Shown here piece by piece: positions 1 to 8,131 of a DNA stretch of 24,399 nucleotides. Every line of letters starts with the position of its first letter. Within the stretch, counting starts at the first letter, position 1. The notes below the pieces were generated by a model. It was not told where the DNA came from and ran no database searches. It was given only the letters and a program-made list of their open reading frames with translations. Source of the stretch: Streptomyces sp. MMG1533. GTDB lineage: Bacteria > Actinomycetota > Actinomycetes > Streptomycetales > Streptomycetaceae. The translations under genes and the position numbers were made by a program. Where the stretch lies: positions 1-24,399 of the forward strand of contig NZ_LGDG01000008.1 of NCBI RefSeq assembly GCF_001279775.1, in the 5' to 3' direction.

Positions 1-1
1 G

Positions 2-937
2 CCGGGTCCCTACGGCCAGCCGCCGCAGGCCCCGCCCGCCCAGCCCGGCTATGGCTACCCCCAGCAGGCCCCGCCCGCCCAGCCGGGCTACGGCCAGCCG
101 CAGCAGCCCCCGCAGGGCGTGCCGCCCCAGCAGCAGCCGTACGGCCAGCAGGCCCCCTACGGCCAGCAGCAGCCGCCGTACGGTCAGCAGCCGCCCTACG
201 GCCAGGCTCCCTACGGGGTGCCGCAGCCGCCGGCTGCCGGTGGCGGCAAGAAGAAGACCGGCATCATCATCGCCGCCGTGGCCGTCGTGGCCGCGATAGG
301 CGTCGGGGCGTACTTCGTGATCGGCGCGGGCGGGGGCGGCCTGGAGGACGACGGCGCGCACAAGCTGGCGACACCGGCGACCGTGGCCGGCGAGTACAAG
401 CGGGTCCTCGATGGCGCCACGAGCAGCGACTCGGACACCACCAAGTACCTTGATGCGAGCGGCATGAAGGACGGCAAGTCCGTCGTCGTGCAGTACTCGA
501 CGGCCGACTTCAGCGGCTACGACCCGAACGACTCCAGCACCTTGCCACCCCAGTCCGAGCTGCTGGTCGCCAAGGGCGTCACGGTCGTGGGCGGTTACGG
601 CAAGATCGCGGACCCCGAGAAGGCACTGGACACGTACTTCGCCGCCATCACGAAGCAGATCCAGGACGGCTCCTCCAGCTCCGGCTCCTCCGGCGGCGGC
701 GCCGAGCTGATCGGCCAGCCCGAGGAGGCCGACCTCGACGGGGCGCTCATGAAGTGCCAGTCGGCGAAGAGCACCAACAGCCTCACCAAGAAGGAGTCGA
801 CCGACTGGTTCTGCGTCTGGTCCGACTACAGCACGATCGCCATGGTCTCCCCCGGTGACAACACCAAGAGCACGACCAAGGACGTCGCGATCGACCTGAC
901 CAAGAAGATCCGCGAGGAGATCCGCGTCGAGGCCTGA
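2..937 (+). CDS. Pro/Gln/Gly/Tyr-rich single-pass membrane protein (5' end outside window)
   Basis: The frame is open from the first bases, so the true start lies upstream; 311 residues are visible. The first roughly 75 residues are low-complexity, rich in P, Q, G, Y and A, with recurrent PYGQQ-like units. A short basic patch (GGGKKK) then precedes one hydrophobic helix ([14 protein letters not shown]...), giving a cytoplasmic N-terminus and an external C-terminal domain of about 200 residues. That domain contains a Ser/Gly-rich linker and two cysteines (in LMKCQS and WFCVWS) that could form a disulfide. This layout, a disordered PQ-rich tail, one membrane helix and an exported domain, is common in Streptomyces membrane proteins of unknown role. 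I do not recognise a catalytic motif and assign no function. The gene ends at TGA and is followed by a strong hairpin terminator shared with convergent clpX. Confidence 0.8.
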   Translation, partial: PGPYGQPPQAPPAQPGYGYPQQAPPAQPGYGQPQQPPQGVPPQQQPYGQQAPYGQQQPPYGQQPPYGQAPYGVPQPPAAGGGKKKTGIIIAAVAVVAAIGVGAYFVIGAGGGGLEDDGAHKLATPATVAGEYKRVLDGATSSDSDTTKYLDASGMKDGKSVVVQYSTADFSGYDPNDSSTLPPQSELLVAKGVTVVGGYGKIADPEKALDTYFAAITKQIQDGSSSSGSSGGGAELIGQPEEADLDGALMKCQSAKSTNSLTKKESTDWFCVWSDYSTIAMVSPGDNTKSTTKDVAIDLTKKIREEIRVEA

Positions 938-956
938 TGGCGCCGGACAACTCAAC

Positions 957-996
957 CACCGAGGGGCCCCGGTCTGTTGACCGGGGCCCCTCGGTG
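957..996. terminator. Bidirectional rho-independent-type terminator
   Basis: A perfect 17-bp inverted repeat (arms 957-973 and 980-996) with a 6-nt loop sits between the converging membrane-protein gene (+) and clpX (-). There is no long T-tract, which is usual for high-GC actinobacteria. Its position makes it the shared terminator of both genes. Confidence 0.85.
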
Positions 997-1025
997 TACG
1001 TCGGTACGTCGGTACGTCTGTGCCG

Positions 1026-2312
<1,287 letters not shown>

Positions 2313-2410
2313 GGTGTGCTTCCCCTTCGCCTGGGAGACGCCTAGGTCCAGCGGCTCCTGGTGCTGCCTTATGTCCGACGGTACCTTGCCGGGCCCCTCG
2401 TTCGGGCCCC

Positions 2411-2470
2411 CCTTGGCACGGTTCACTTTGACGTGCGCTTTGTCGTGCACAGTCCTGAACCGTGCCAAGG
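2411..2470. repeat. Inverted repeat in the clpP2-clpX intergenic region
   Basis: Arms CCTTGGCACGGTTC (2411-2424) and its exact complement (2457-2470) enclose a 32-nt spacer. A further GGGCCC...GGGCCC pair lies at about 2390-2410. The structure starts 27 bp downstream of the clpP2 stop and about 100-160 bp upstream of the clpX start. It may be the clpP2 terminator, an attenuator or processing site, or an operator for clpX; the sequence does not decide between them. Confidence 0.7.
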
Positions 2471-2496
2471 AGCGGCAGACGATACAGCGTCCGCCG

Positions 2497-3177
2497 TCAG
2501 CGCACGCTCGCGTTGTTCATCTTCCGGGTGGAGATGATCTGGTCGATCAGGCCGTACGCCAGGGCGTCCTCGGCCGTGAGGATCTTGTCGCGCTCGATGT
2601 CCTCGCGGATCTTCTCGATCGGCGTGGTGGAGTGCTTGGCCAGCAGGTCTTCCAGCTGGGCACGCATCCGCAGGATCTCGTTCGCGGCGATTTCCAGGTC
2701 GGACACCTGGCCGCGGCCGGTCTCGCTGTAGGGCTGGTGGATCAGCACACGGGCGTTCGGGAGCGCCATGCGCTTGCCCGGCGTACCGGCGGCCAGCAGG
2801 ATGGCGGCGGCCGAGGCGGCCTGGCCCATGCAGACCGTCTGGATGTCGGGCTTCACGAACTGCATGGTGTCGTAGATCGCAGTCAGCGCCGTGAAGGAGC
2901 CGCCAGGGCTGTTGATGTAGACCGAGATGTCCCGGTCGGGGTCCATCGACTCCAGGCACAGCAGCTGCGCCATGACGTCGTTGGCGGAGGCGTCGTCGAT
3001 CTGGACGCCGAGGAAGATCACGCGCTCCTCGAAGAGCTTCGCGTACGGGTCGTACTCGCGGATGCCCTGCGAGGTGCGCTCGACGAAGCGCGGGATGACG
3101 TACCGGGACTCGGCGACCGGGGCCGTGAGCTCGGAGCGCGTGCGCTCGTACAGGCCGCTGCCGGGGAAGTCGTTCAC
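2497..3177 (-). CDS. clpP2: ATP-dependent Clp protease proteolytic subunit ClpP2
   Basis: Serine protease subunit of the Clp barrel (peptidase family S14). The protein is 226 aa from the chosen start. The catalytic triad is visible: Ser122 in MGQAASAA, His147 in VLIHQP and Asp197 in DIERD. The oxyanion region NSPGGS is at 89-94. Actinobacterial ClpP2 usually pairs with ClpP1 in a mixed tetradecamer that works with ClpX and ClpC. I chose GTG at 3177 because AGGAG lies 8-9 nt upstream. An in-frame ATG at 3228 overlaps the clpP1 TGA (TGATG) and would add 17 residues, but its ribosome site is weak. The gene lies 50 bp downstream of clpP1, so the two almost certainly form one operon. Confidence 0.95.
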   Translation of the reverse strand: MNDFPGSGLYERTRSELTAPVAESRYVIPRFVERTSQGIREYDPYAKLFEERVIFLGVQIDDASANDVMAQLLCLESMDPDRDISVYINSPGGSFTALTAIYDTMQFVKPDIQTVCMGQAASAAAILLAAGTPGKRMALPNARVLIHQPYSETGRGQVSDLEIAANEILRMRAQLEDLLAKHSTTPIEKIREDIERDKILTAEDALAYGLIDQIISTRKMNNASVR

Positions 3178-3227
3178 TGTCTCTCTCCTAGGGGCTGTGG
3201 CGGTCGGCTGGGGGCTTGCAAGGGGCA

Positions 3228-3845
3228 TCAGGCCCCGGTGCCGCCGCCGCCCGGCATGTTGGCGGCCGTGGTGATGACCTCGTCGATGAGGCCGTAGTCC
3301 CGGGCCTCGTCGGCGTCGAACCAGCGGTCCCGGTCGGAGTCGCGGGTGATCTGCTCAATGGTCTGGCCGGTGTGGAAGGACGTCAGCTCGGCCATGCGCT
3401 TCTTGGTGTGCAGCAGCCGCTCGGCGTGGATCTTGATGTCCGACGCCGAACCGGCGAGGCCGGCGGACGGCTGGTGGATCAGGATCTCGGCATTCGGCAG
3501 CGCGAAGCGCTTGCCCGGGGTGCCCGCGCTGAGCAGGAACTGGCCCATGGAGGCGGCGAGGCCCATGGCGATGGTCACCACGTCGTTCTTGATGTACTGC
3601 ATGGTGTCGTAGATCGCCATGCCGGCCGTGATCGAGCCGCCGGGGCTGTTGATGTAGAGGTAGATGTCCTTGTCCGGGTCAGCGGCAAGGAGCAGCAGCT
3701 GTGCGGTGATCTTGTTCGCGATGTCGTCGTCGACCGGCTGGCCGAGGAAGATGATCCGCTCGTTGAGCAGCCGGTTGTAGACCTGGTCGCCGAGGCCACC
3801 ACCGATGGAAGGCTCGCCGGCGGCTGAGGGCATCAGATTCGTCAC
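3228..3845 (-). CDS. clpP1: ATP-dependent Clp protease proteolytic subunit ClpP1
   Basis: Proteolytic subunit of the Clp protease, 205 aa. The catalytic residues are Ser99 (MGLAASMG), His124 (ILIHQP) and Asp173 (SDRDR). NSPGGS is at 66-71 and the hydrophobic face that binds the chaperone ([13 protein letters not shown]) is present. The GTG at 3845 follows an AGGTGG ribosome site; an internal ATG at 3833 is a less supported alternative. It is the first gene of a clpP1-clpP2 unit. In Streptomyces this unit is known to be activated by ClgR, and a ClgR-like operator and a -10 element are visible upstream. The C-terminus ends in a short Gly-rich tail. Confidence 0.96.
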   Translation of the reverse strand: MTNLMPSAAGEPSIGGGLGDQVYNRLLNERIIFLGQPVDDDIANKITAQLLLLAADPDKDIYLYINSPGGSITAGMAIYDTMQYIKNDVVTIAMGLAASMGQFLLSAGTPGKRFALPNAEILIHQPSAGLAGSASDIKIHAERLLHTKKRMAELTSFHTGQTIEQITRDSDRDRWFDADEARDYGLIDEVITTAANMPGGGGTGA

Positions 3846-3946
3846 GTATCCACCTGCTCGTCTTACGACGGCGCCGGGCCGTCTTCACGTTTCCCTGCCG
3901 GGGGCCGTCCGGCGGTTCGCCGACACCCCTGCCCCCGTACTCATGG

Positions 3947-3952
3947 ACCCTA
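3947..3952 (-). promoter_or_regulatory. Putative -10 element of clpP1
   Basis: On the minus strand the hexamer reads TAGGGT, close to the actinobacterial TAGRRT consensus, about 100 nt upstream of the clpP1 start. No good -35 hexamer is found 16-18 nt further upstream, which fits a promoter needing an activator such as ClgR. Inferred only. Confidence 0.4.
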
Positions 3953-3989
3953 ACGCGCGGGTCCCTCCGGAGAATCCCGGAGAGGGGAG

Positions 3990-4007
3990 TGTTCGCCGGG
4001 GGCGTAG
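3990..4007. promoter_or_regulatory. Candidate ClgR operator upstream of clpP1
   Basis: The sequence TGTTCGCCGGGGGCGTAG matches the actinobacterial ClgR consensus WNNWCGCYNANRGCGWWS, as I recall it, at every specified position except the central A. It lies about 145 bp upstream of the clpP1 start and roughly 40-55 bp upstream of the putative -10, a normal position for an activator. Confidence 0.5.
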
Positions 4008-4020
4008 CCGGTGGGGCGGT

Positions 4021-4071
4021 GCCCACTCGCCATGGGCGCCCACTGGCCATGGGTGCCCACTCGCCATGGGT
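4021..4071. repeat. Three tandem 17-bp near-palindromic repeats
   Basis: Units 4021-4037, 4038-4054 and 4055-4071 are GCCCACTCGCCATGGGC, GCCCACTGGCCATGGGT and GCCCACTCGCCATGGGT. Each has CCCA...TGGG symmetry. They sit just upstream of the ClgR-like site in the 405-bp gap between tig and clpP1. They could be a regulator binding array or a simple slippage repeat. The rest of that gap (4072-4186) shows nothing I can name. Confidence 0.8.
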
Positions 4072-4186
4072 GCGCCCGCACGTGGGCGGCTGCGGGTTGG
4101 AGGGTGGTTCCTCGCGCCCACGCGGCGGAGCCGCATATCGATACGGCCCCGCGCCCCTGGGTCGCCGCCCCCGGCGGCGTGACAGA

Positions 4187-4216
4187 AGGGCCCCGGAGCC
4201 AACGCCCCAGGGCCCT
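4187..4216 (-). terminator. Terminator of tig
   Basis: Read on the minus strand, AGGGCCC pairs with GGGCCCT. An inner GGGGC/GCTCC helix (one G-T wobble) and a GTTG loop give about 13 bp of stem starting 34 bp after the tig stop. TTCTGTC follows. It separates tig from clpP1 transcription. Confidence 0.75.
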
Positions 4217-4250
4217 CCTGATCACGATCACGTCAGAGGTGACGCGAGGC

Positions 4251-5639
4251 TCAGGCCTCGGTCTTCTCCTCGGCCTCGGGCGCCTCGGTGGAGTCGGCGG
4301 CGGCCTCGGCGGCCTCCGTCTCCTCCTCCTCGTCGTCCAGGTCGATGACCTCGCCGTTGGTGTCCTTGACCGTGGCCTTCTCGACCACGACGGCCAGGGC
4401 CTTGCCGCGGGCGACCTCGCCGACGAGGAGCGGGACCTGGCCACCCTCGACGACGGCCTGGGCGAACTGGTCGGGGGACATGCCGGAGGAGGCCGCGCGC
4501 CGCATGAGGTGCTCGGTGAGCTCCTCCTGGTTGACGTTGAGCTTCTCCTGCTTGACGAGCTCGTCGAGGACGAACTGCGTCTTGATGCCCTTGACCGCGG
4601 CGTCCTTGGTCTCGGTGTCGAACTCCTCGGCCGTCTTGCCCTGGATCTCGAGGTACTTCTCGAGGTCGAGGCCCATCTGGCCGAGCTGGTGGTGCTCGAG
4701 GTTGTGCTTGCGGGTGTTGATCTCGTCCTCGAGCAGCTTCTCGGGGACCGGGACCTCGACCAGCTCGAGCAGCTTCTCCAGGACGCGCTCCTGGGCCTGC
4801 GTGGCCTGGTCGTACTGCTTCATGTTCTCGAGGCGCTTGCGGCTGTCGGCCTTGAGCTCGTCGAGGGTGTCGAACTCGGAGGCGAGCTGCGCGAAGTCGT
4901 CGTCCAGCTCGGGCAGTTCGCGGGCGGCGACCTGGGTGACCTTGACGGTGACCTCGGCCTCCTTGCCGGCCGCCGAGCCGCCCTTGAGCTCGGAGGTGAA
5001 GGTGGCCTCGCCACCGGCCTCCAGGCCCTTGACGGCGTCGTCGATGCCCTCCAGCAGCTCGCCGGAGCCGATGGTGTAGGAGACGCCGCTGGCGACGCCG
5101 TCCTCGAGGATCTCGCCGTCGACCTTGGCCTCGAGGTCGATCGTGACGACGTCGCCGTCCTCGGCGGCACGCTCGACGGGGGACGTCGAGGCGAAGCGCT
5201 CGCGGAGCTGCTCGACGGACTTCTCGATGTCCTCGTCGGTGACCTCGACGGCGTCGACCTCGACCTCGATGCCGGAGAAGTCCGGGATCTCGATGGACGG
5301 GCGGACGTCGACCTCGGCGGTGAAGTTCAGCGTCTCGCCGTCCTTCAGCTCGGTGATGTCGACCTCGGGCTGGCCGAGGACGTCGATCTCCGCCTCGTTG
5401 ATCGCCTCGGTGTAGAACTTCGGAAGCGCGTCGTTGACCGCCTCCTCCAGGACCGCACCGCGGCCGAACCGCTGGTCGATGACACGCGCCGGGATCTTGC
5501 CCTTCCGGAAGCCCTTCACCGTGACCTGCTGGTTGATCTTCTTGTACGCCGCGTCGAGGCTGTCCTTGAGCTCCTCGAAGGGCACCTCGATGCTGAGCCG
5601 AACCCGGGTCGGGTTCAGGGTCTCCACGGCGCTCTTCAC
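4251..5639 (-). CDS. tig: Trigger factor (ribosome-associated chaperone, peptidyl-prolyl isomerase)
   Basis: Trigger factor docks at the ribosome exit tunnel and folds nascent chains. The protein is 462 aa, typical for actinobacteria. The N-terminal ribosome-binding domain carries the signature GFRKGK at 43-48 (followed by IPARVI). The FKBP-like isomerase domain follows at about 160-245, then the helical C-terminal arms that form the chaperone cradle. The last 30 residues are strongly acidic (DDEEEE...EAEEKTEA), as in Streptomyces homologues. Start GTG 5639 is preceded by AGGAG with good spacing; the frame is open further upstream but runs through the promoter. Downstream lie clpP1, clpP2 and clpX, the usual chaperone-protease order. 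Confidence 0.97.
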   Translation of the reverse strand: MKSAVETLNPTRVRLSIEVPFEELKDSLDAAYKKINQQVTVKGFRKGKIPARVIDQRFGRGAVLEEAVNDALPKFYTEAINEAEIDVLGQPEVDITELKDGETLNFTAEVDVRPSIEIPDFSGIEVEVDAVEVTDEDIEKSVEQLRERFASTSPVERAAEDGDVVTIDLEAKVDGEILEDGVASGVSYTIGSGELLEGIDDAVKGLEAGGEATFTSELKGGSAAGKEAEVTVKVTQVAARELPELDDDFAQLASEFDTLDELKADSRKRLENMKQYDQATQAQERVLEKLLELVEVPVPEKLLEDEINTRKHNLEHHQLGQMGLDLEKYLEIQGKTAEEFDTETKDAAVKGIKTQFVLDELVKQEKLNVNQEELTEHLMRRAASSGMSPDQFAQAVVEGGQVPLLVGEVARGKALAVVVEKATVKDTNGEVIDLDDEEEETEAAEAAADSTEAPEAEEKTEA

Positions 5640-5752
5640 GGTTCGGTCTCCTTGGGGGCTGACTTCTTGGTTTCTGCCGGAGCCAGACCGGCTCCGGCGG
5701 ATTCGCCGCCCGGAGGACTTCAGATCGAGAGACACACGGGCGTGCAGCTTGC

Positions 5753-5781
5753 ATAGTAACGGCAGCGGCGACACGCCCCAA
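5753..5781 (-). promoter_or_regulatory. tig promoter
   Basis: On the minus strand TTGGGG (5781-5776) and TACTAT (5758-5753) are separated by exactly 17 nt. This fits a housekeeping sigma factor promoter with a leader of about 105 nt before the tig GTG. The tRNA-Pro gene ends about 65 bp upstream on the same strand. Confidence 0.6.
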
Positions 5782-5849
5782 AGGCGATCACGTCGGGTGG
5801 TCACGCGAGGTGACCGTGGGGTGACCGGTGATGGCCGGCCGGTACGTGG

Positions 5850-5923
5850 TCGGGGTGGCGGGATTTGAACCCACGGCCTTCCGCTCCCAAAGCGGACGCG
5901 CTACCAAGCTGCGCCACACCCCG
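5850..5923 (-). tRNA. tRNA-Pro (anticodon TGG)
   Basis: Full cloverleaf on the minus strand. The acceptor is CGGGGTG/CACCCCG, the anticodon stem TCCGC/GCGGA has loop TTTGGGA giving anticodon TGG, and the T-loop is TTCAAAT. The discriminator is A, and CCA is encoded directly after it (5849-5847). Confidence 0.96.
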
Positions 5924-6018
5924 TCTGGTGCGACACGTAGGGTACATGCCCGCAGGCAGCGTGGCCTCCGCATTTCACGAGCACGGGTGCGGCGCCCGGG
6001 CGCGGCGGAAACACGGTG

Positions 6019-6047
6019 TGCGACGAAGCGGGCCGACCCGCTACGAT
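6019..6047 (+). promoter_or_regulatory. Putative tRNA-Gly promoter
   Basis: TGCGAC (6019-6024) and TACGAT (6042-6047) are spaced 17 nt apart and end 40 bp before the mature 5' end of tRNA-Gly. The -35 is imperfect and the -10 is good. Confidence 0.45.
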
Positions 6048-6087
6048 GCCTCCAGTGCCGCGGTCACTGACCTGCGGCGCGCGCTGT

Positions 6088-6161
6088 GCGGGCGTAGCTC
6101 AATGGTAGAGCCCTAGTCTTCCAAACTAGCTACGCGGGTTCGATTCCCGTCGCCCGCTCCA
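6088..6161 (+). tRNA. tRNA-Gly (anticodon TCC)
   Basis: Acceptor GCGGGCG/CGCCCGC, anticodon stem CTAGT/ACTAG with loop CTTCCAA (anticodon TCC), T-loop TTCGATT, discriminator T, then encoded CCA (6159-6161). The 3' half is repeated, degenerate, at 7421-7463, so this gene looks like an integration site. Confidence 0.97.
6118..6160 (+). other. Candidate att core copy 1 (3' half of tRNA-Gly)
   Basis: From the anticodon loop to the 3' end, this 43-nt segment matches 7421-7463 at 38 positions, including two uninterrupted 11-nt blocks or longer (GTTCGATTCCC and TCGCCCGCTCC). Anticodon loop to 3' end is the usual recombination core for tRNA-targeting integrases. Confidence 0.6.
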
Positions 6162-6162
6162 T

Positions 6163-6213
6163 ATGACCAAGGCCCAGGTGCGACGGCGAACGTCGCACCT
6201 GGGCCTTGGTCAT
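6163..6213 (+). terminator. tRNA-Gly terminator
   Basis: A perfect 23-bp inverted repeat (6163-6185 with 6191-6213) and a GCGAA loop begin 2 nt after the encoded CCA. It is unusually long and stable for the window. Confidence 0.85.
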
Positions 6214-6319
6214 TCATCGAGCCTGATCAGCCGGTCGTACCCCTCATATGACCGCAAGGACCGGACACGGCTGGTCTTCTGCCAGGGCGAGTGCCGGCGC
6301 CACCCTTCTGGCTGAGAAG

Positions 6320-6361
6320 ATCGAGGAACACGTACGAACAATCGAGGAACACGTACGAACA
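6320..6361. repeat. Perfect 21-bp tandem duplication upstream of a small gene
   Basis: Units 6320-6340 and 6341-6361 are identical and contain the palindrome CGTACG. They end immediately before the ribosome site of the 59-aa gene, so they may be a duplicated operator or promoter segment. Confidence 0.8.
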
Positions 6362-6374
6362 AGGGGGAAGATCC

Positions 6375-6554
6375 GTGGCCATCATCGTGCTGCTGGGCGT
6401 CCTGCTGCTCGTCATCGCGGGGTGCGTCTGTGTGGTGTGGGCGGAGAGGGGCGGCCCTCGATGGGTCCGGGTCGTGGCGACAGTGACGCTCGCGGCGGGC
6501 CAACTGATGCGTTACTCCGGCAAGAGCGACCGCCGCAGTGAGGGCGACACCTGA
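6375..6554 (+). CDS. 59-aa small membrane protein
   Basis: GTG start at 6375 with GGGGGAAG 5 nt upstream. The peptide begins MAIIVLLGVLLLVIAGCVCV, a strong membrane helix. A basic stretch (WAERGGPRWVR), a weaker second hydrophobic stretch (VVATVTLAAGQLM) and a charged tail (KSDRRSEGDT) follow. The ribosome site, the membrane segment and high third-position GC support it as coding. I do not recognise a family. It lies between the tRNA-Gly terminator and the tRNA-like element, inside the possible integrated segment. Confidence 0.6.
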   Translation: MAIIVLLGVLLLVIAGCVCVVWAERGGPRWVRVVATVTLAAGQLMRYSGKSDRRSEGDT

Positions 6555-6640
6555 GCGCCGCGGACCAAGTCGGGCCGGCCACGCCGTCCAGCAATCTGAG
6601 GCCACGACGAGTCCCCGGCGGGGGCGGACGTGGCGAGGGG

Positions 6641-6726
6641 TGGCCATTGCCCGGATTCGAACCGGGGTTTCCGCATCGGGGCGAACCCGAGTGCGGTGTC
6701 CTGGGCCGCTGGACGACGCATGGCCA
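6641..6726 (-). pseudogene. tRNA-like element (tRNA-Glu-like, no usable anticodon loop)
   Basis: On the minus strand the D-arm region (GTCCAGCGGCCCAGGAC) is almost that of bacterial tRNA-Glu. The T-arm CCCGG-TTCGAAT-CCGGG is intact, and TGGCCAT pairs with ATGGCCA at the ends. The anticodon stem CCGCA/TGCGG encloses 16 nt instead of 7, and these fold into a further helix TCGGG/CCCGA with loop TTCGC. D-stem and acceptor spacing is also off. It is either a decayed tRNA or a tRNA-shaped RNA with another role. Confidence 0.6.
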
Positions 6727-6907
6727 GGCGGATCGTACTCACGCAGAGGCCGGCGGAACCATCTCTTTTTGAGGGGTGACGCCTCAGGGCACCGGCTCAG
6801 GTCGGGCCCCACCACCGCGCCTGGATGTCCACCTGCGCCGATGACCGCCGAATGAGGCCAAATCGCGACCTACTGGGATCCGGTCAGATTCGCTCACACT
6901 CGAACAC

Positions 6908-7753
6908 ATGGGGGCGACAGAGGATCATGACCGGCACCTCTGCCATCGGTGTGGGGAGGCAGGCCCCACCGTGGGCGATCGCGGGCGGATCAGTCCCATG
7001 ACCAGACTCTGCGCGACGTGCTGGAACGTCTTCGCCAACGAGATGGCCGAAGCCGATGGAGCCACAGCCGCCCCGAGGCCGGAGCCCGACCCCGACGACG
7101 CGTCATGGATCGAGCCACCGATTTGCCCCAAGTGCGGGGTGTTGGTCCGCATATACCCGACCAACTACGACCGTTGGGTCAGCCTCGCCACGGTGGAGCT
7201 CCCCGCCAAAGACGCCCCTGAGCCCTTCCGGTGGCGTTTGACGAGGCTCCCGGACCCATCCCGCCTCGCCGCCGACATCGTGGCCGTACGGGTCCGTGGA
7301 GTCGATCCGCTGCCTGGCGAGCCGGTCGTGCCGGCGCATCGCATGATGTGCGCCCCGGACCAGGTGAGCCAAAGATCTCTTGCGGAACACACCAGGTCAG
7401 CCGGGCTCCGGTTACGCGATCTTCCGAACCTGCCACGCGGGTTCGATTCCCCTCGCCCGCTCCGAACAGGCCTCCGGCCCGGTCCTTCGAGGATCGGGCC
7501 GGAGGTCTTCGTGCTGTCCGGGGCGCTGTCCGTGCCGTCCGCGGGTCGCGGCGGCGGACCATGCGGGGCACGCCTAGAACTGGATCGAGTTGATGGTCTC
7601 CGCTATCGAGTTCAGGAACCGCTGGATGTCGTCGGCCATGCCGGTCGAGGCGAGGAAGAAGCCGAAGAGCACCGCGACGACGGCGGGGCCGGCCTTGAGG
7701 GAGCCTCCCCGGATCAACACCACCAGGATGATCGCCAACAGCAGCACCACTGA
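6908..7753 (+). CDS. DUF6083-like zinc-ribbon protein, 3' end altered by a tRNA fragment
   Basis: The first 150 residues look like a real protein. CxxC pairs are at 12/15, 35/38 and 73/76, the last followed by the motif RIYPTNYDRW (81-90). A C-terminal HRMMC at 144-148 is another metal-ligand candidate. This resembles the DUF6083 family of small Streptomyces proteins, which in my recollection end near that last cysteine. Here no stop follows. The frame runs on through the 3' half of a tRNA-Gly copy (7421-7463), a terminator hairpin (7471-7505) and antisense to the 64-aa gene, ending at 7753. The tail after about residue 155 is therefore probably not native coding sequence. No clear ribosome site precedes ATG 6908, so the start is uncertain. 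Confidence 0.5.
   Translation: MGATEDHDRHLCHRCGEAGPTVGDRGRISPMTRLCATCWNVFANEMAEADGATAAPRPEPDPDDASWIEPPICPKCGVLVRIYPTNYDRWVSLATVELPAKDAPEPFRWRLTRLPDPSRLAADIVAVRVRGVDPLPGEPVVPAHRMMCAPDQVSQRSLAEHTRSAGLRLRDLPNLPRGFDSPRPLRTGLRPGPSRIGPEVFVLSGALSVPSAGRGGGPCGARLELDRVDGLRYRVQEPLDVVGHAGRGEEEAEEHRDDGGAGLEGASPDQHHQDDRQQQHH
7421..7463 (+). other. Candidate att core copy 2: degenerate 3' half of tRNA-Gly
   Basis: It matches tRNA-Gly from the anticodon loop to the end (38 of 43 positions). The 5' half is absent: the bases before it do not pair as an anticodon stem, and a T-stem pair is broken. It is followed 7 nt later by a terminator hairpin, just as an authentic tRNA 3' end would be. This looks like the displaced old 3' end of an integration target. 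Confidence 0.6.
7471..7505. terminator. Terminator hairpin after the tRNA fragment
   Basis: A 15-bp stem with one G-T wobble (7471-7485 with 7491-7505) and a TTCGA loop. It could end transcription on both strands, including that of the 64-aa minus-strand gene that stops at 7574. Confidence 0.75.
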
Positions 7754-7768
7754 CAGAGAAATGGCCAC
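7574..7768 (-). CDS. 64-aa hydrophobic protein
   Basis: GTG start at 7768 with a possible AAGGGTG ribosome site about 9 nt upstream. Residues 2-20 (AISLSVVLLLAIILVVLIR) form a strong membrane helix. A second hydrophobic helix follows at about 27-43 (AGPAVVAVLFGFFLAST), then an amphipathic tail (DDIQRFLNSIAETINSIQF). It looks like a small two-helix membrane protein of a kind seen widely in Streptomyces, sometimes near mobile-element transfer genes. I cannot name its role. Confidence 0.65.
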   Translation of the reverse strand: MAISLSVVLLLAIILVVLIRGGSLKAGPAVVAVLFGFFLASTGMADDIQRFLNSIAETINSIQF

Positions 7769-8131
7769 AACTGATCACACCCTTGGTCGGTCCGCTCTCC
7801 CGGCCCGGGGACGCGACCCTGCGCACCCCCGCCAGAACCATCGTGCCACCAATGGGGGCTGCATATGCGGCCCGTGACTGAACGTTGGCCACTTCCGTGC
7901 CCGGAGCCGCCCGCGGCCGGGTGTGCGGGCGGACCGACTCGGCCCGCCCGCACAGTAATTCGACCGTGCACCCCCACAGGGAATTCGACGAGTTCGTTTC
8001 CGTGTCCACACAACGTGTTCGCAGCTAATTCGAATTGACGGCACAGGCACACCAACACCCAAGCCAGGCAGGCCCCCAAAGGCGTCTTATGCCCTGTTTA
8101 GTCGGGATGAATTATGACAAGGAGGGCTCAG
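7769..8131. other. Gene-poor region with hairpin and AT-rich motifs
   Basis: No convincing gene. It holds a strong imperfect hairpin (TGTGCGGGCGG at 7922-7932 with CCGCCCGCACA at 7944-7954, plus an inner CCG/CGG). Three copies of AATTCGA lie at 7957-7963, 7982-7988 and 8027-8033. A TTGACG is at 8035-8040, with no clear -10 partner at the right distance. Confidence 0.5.

Noticed and set aside
2313..2468. N-terminal extension of ClpX to a TTG at 2468
   Set aside because: It crosses the 14-bp inverted repeat, has no ribosome site, and normal ClpX starts just before the zinc-binding domain, as it does from GTG 2312.
4021..4071. A CRISPR-like array
   Set aside because: The 17-bp units are directly abutting with no spacers, and no cas genes are present.
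4011..5756. A 581-codon + strand frame across tig
   Set aside because: Antisense to trigger factor, Leu/Asp/Val/Gly-rich throughout, no recognisable domain.
7421..7463. A second functional tRNA-Gly gene
   Set aside because: There is no 5' half, the anticodon stem does not pair and a T-stem pair is broken.
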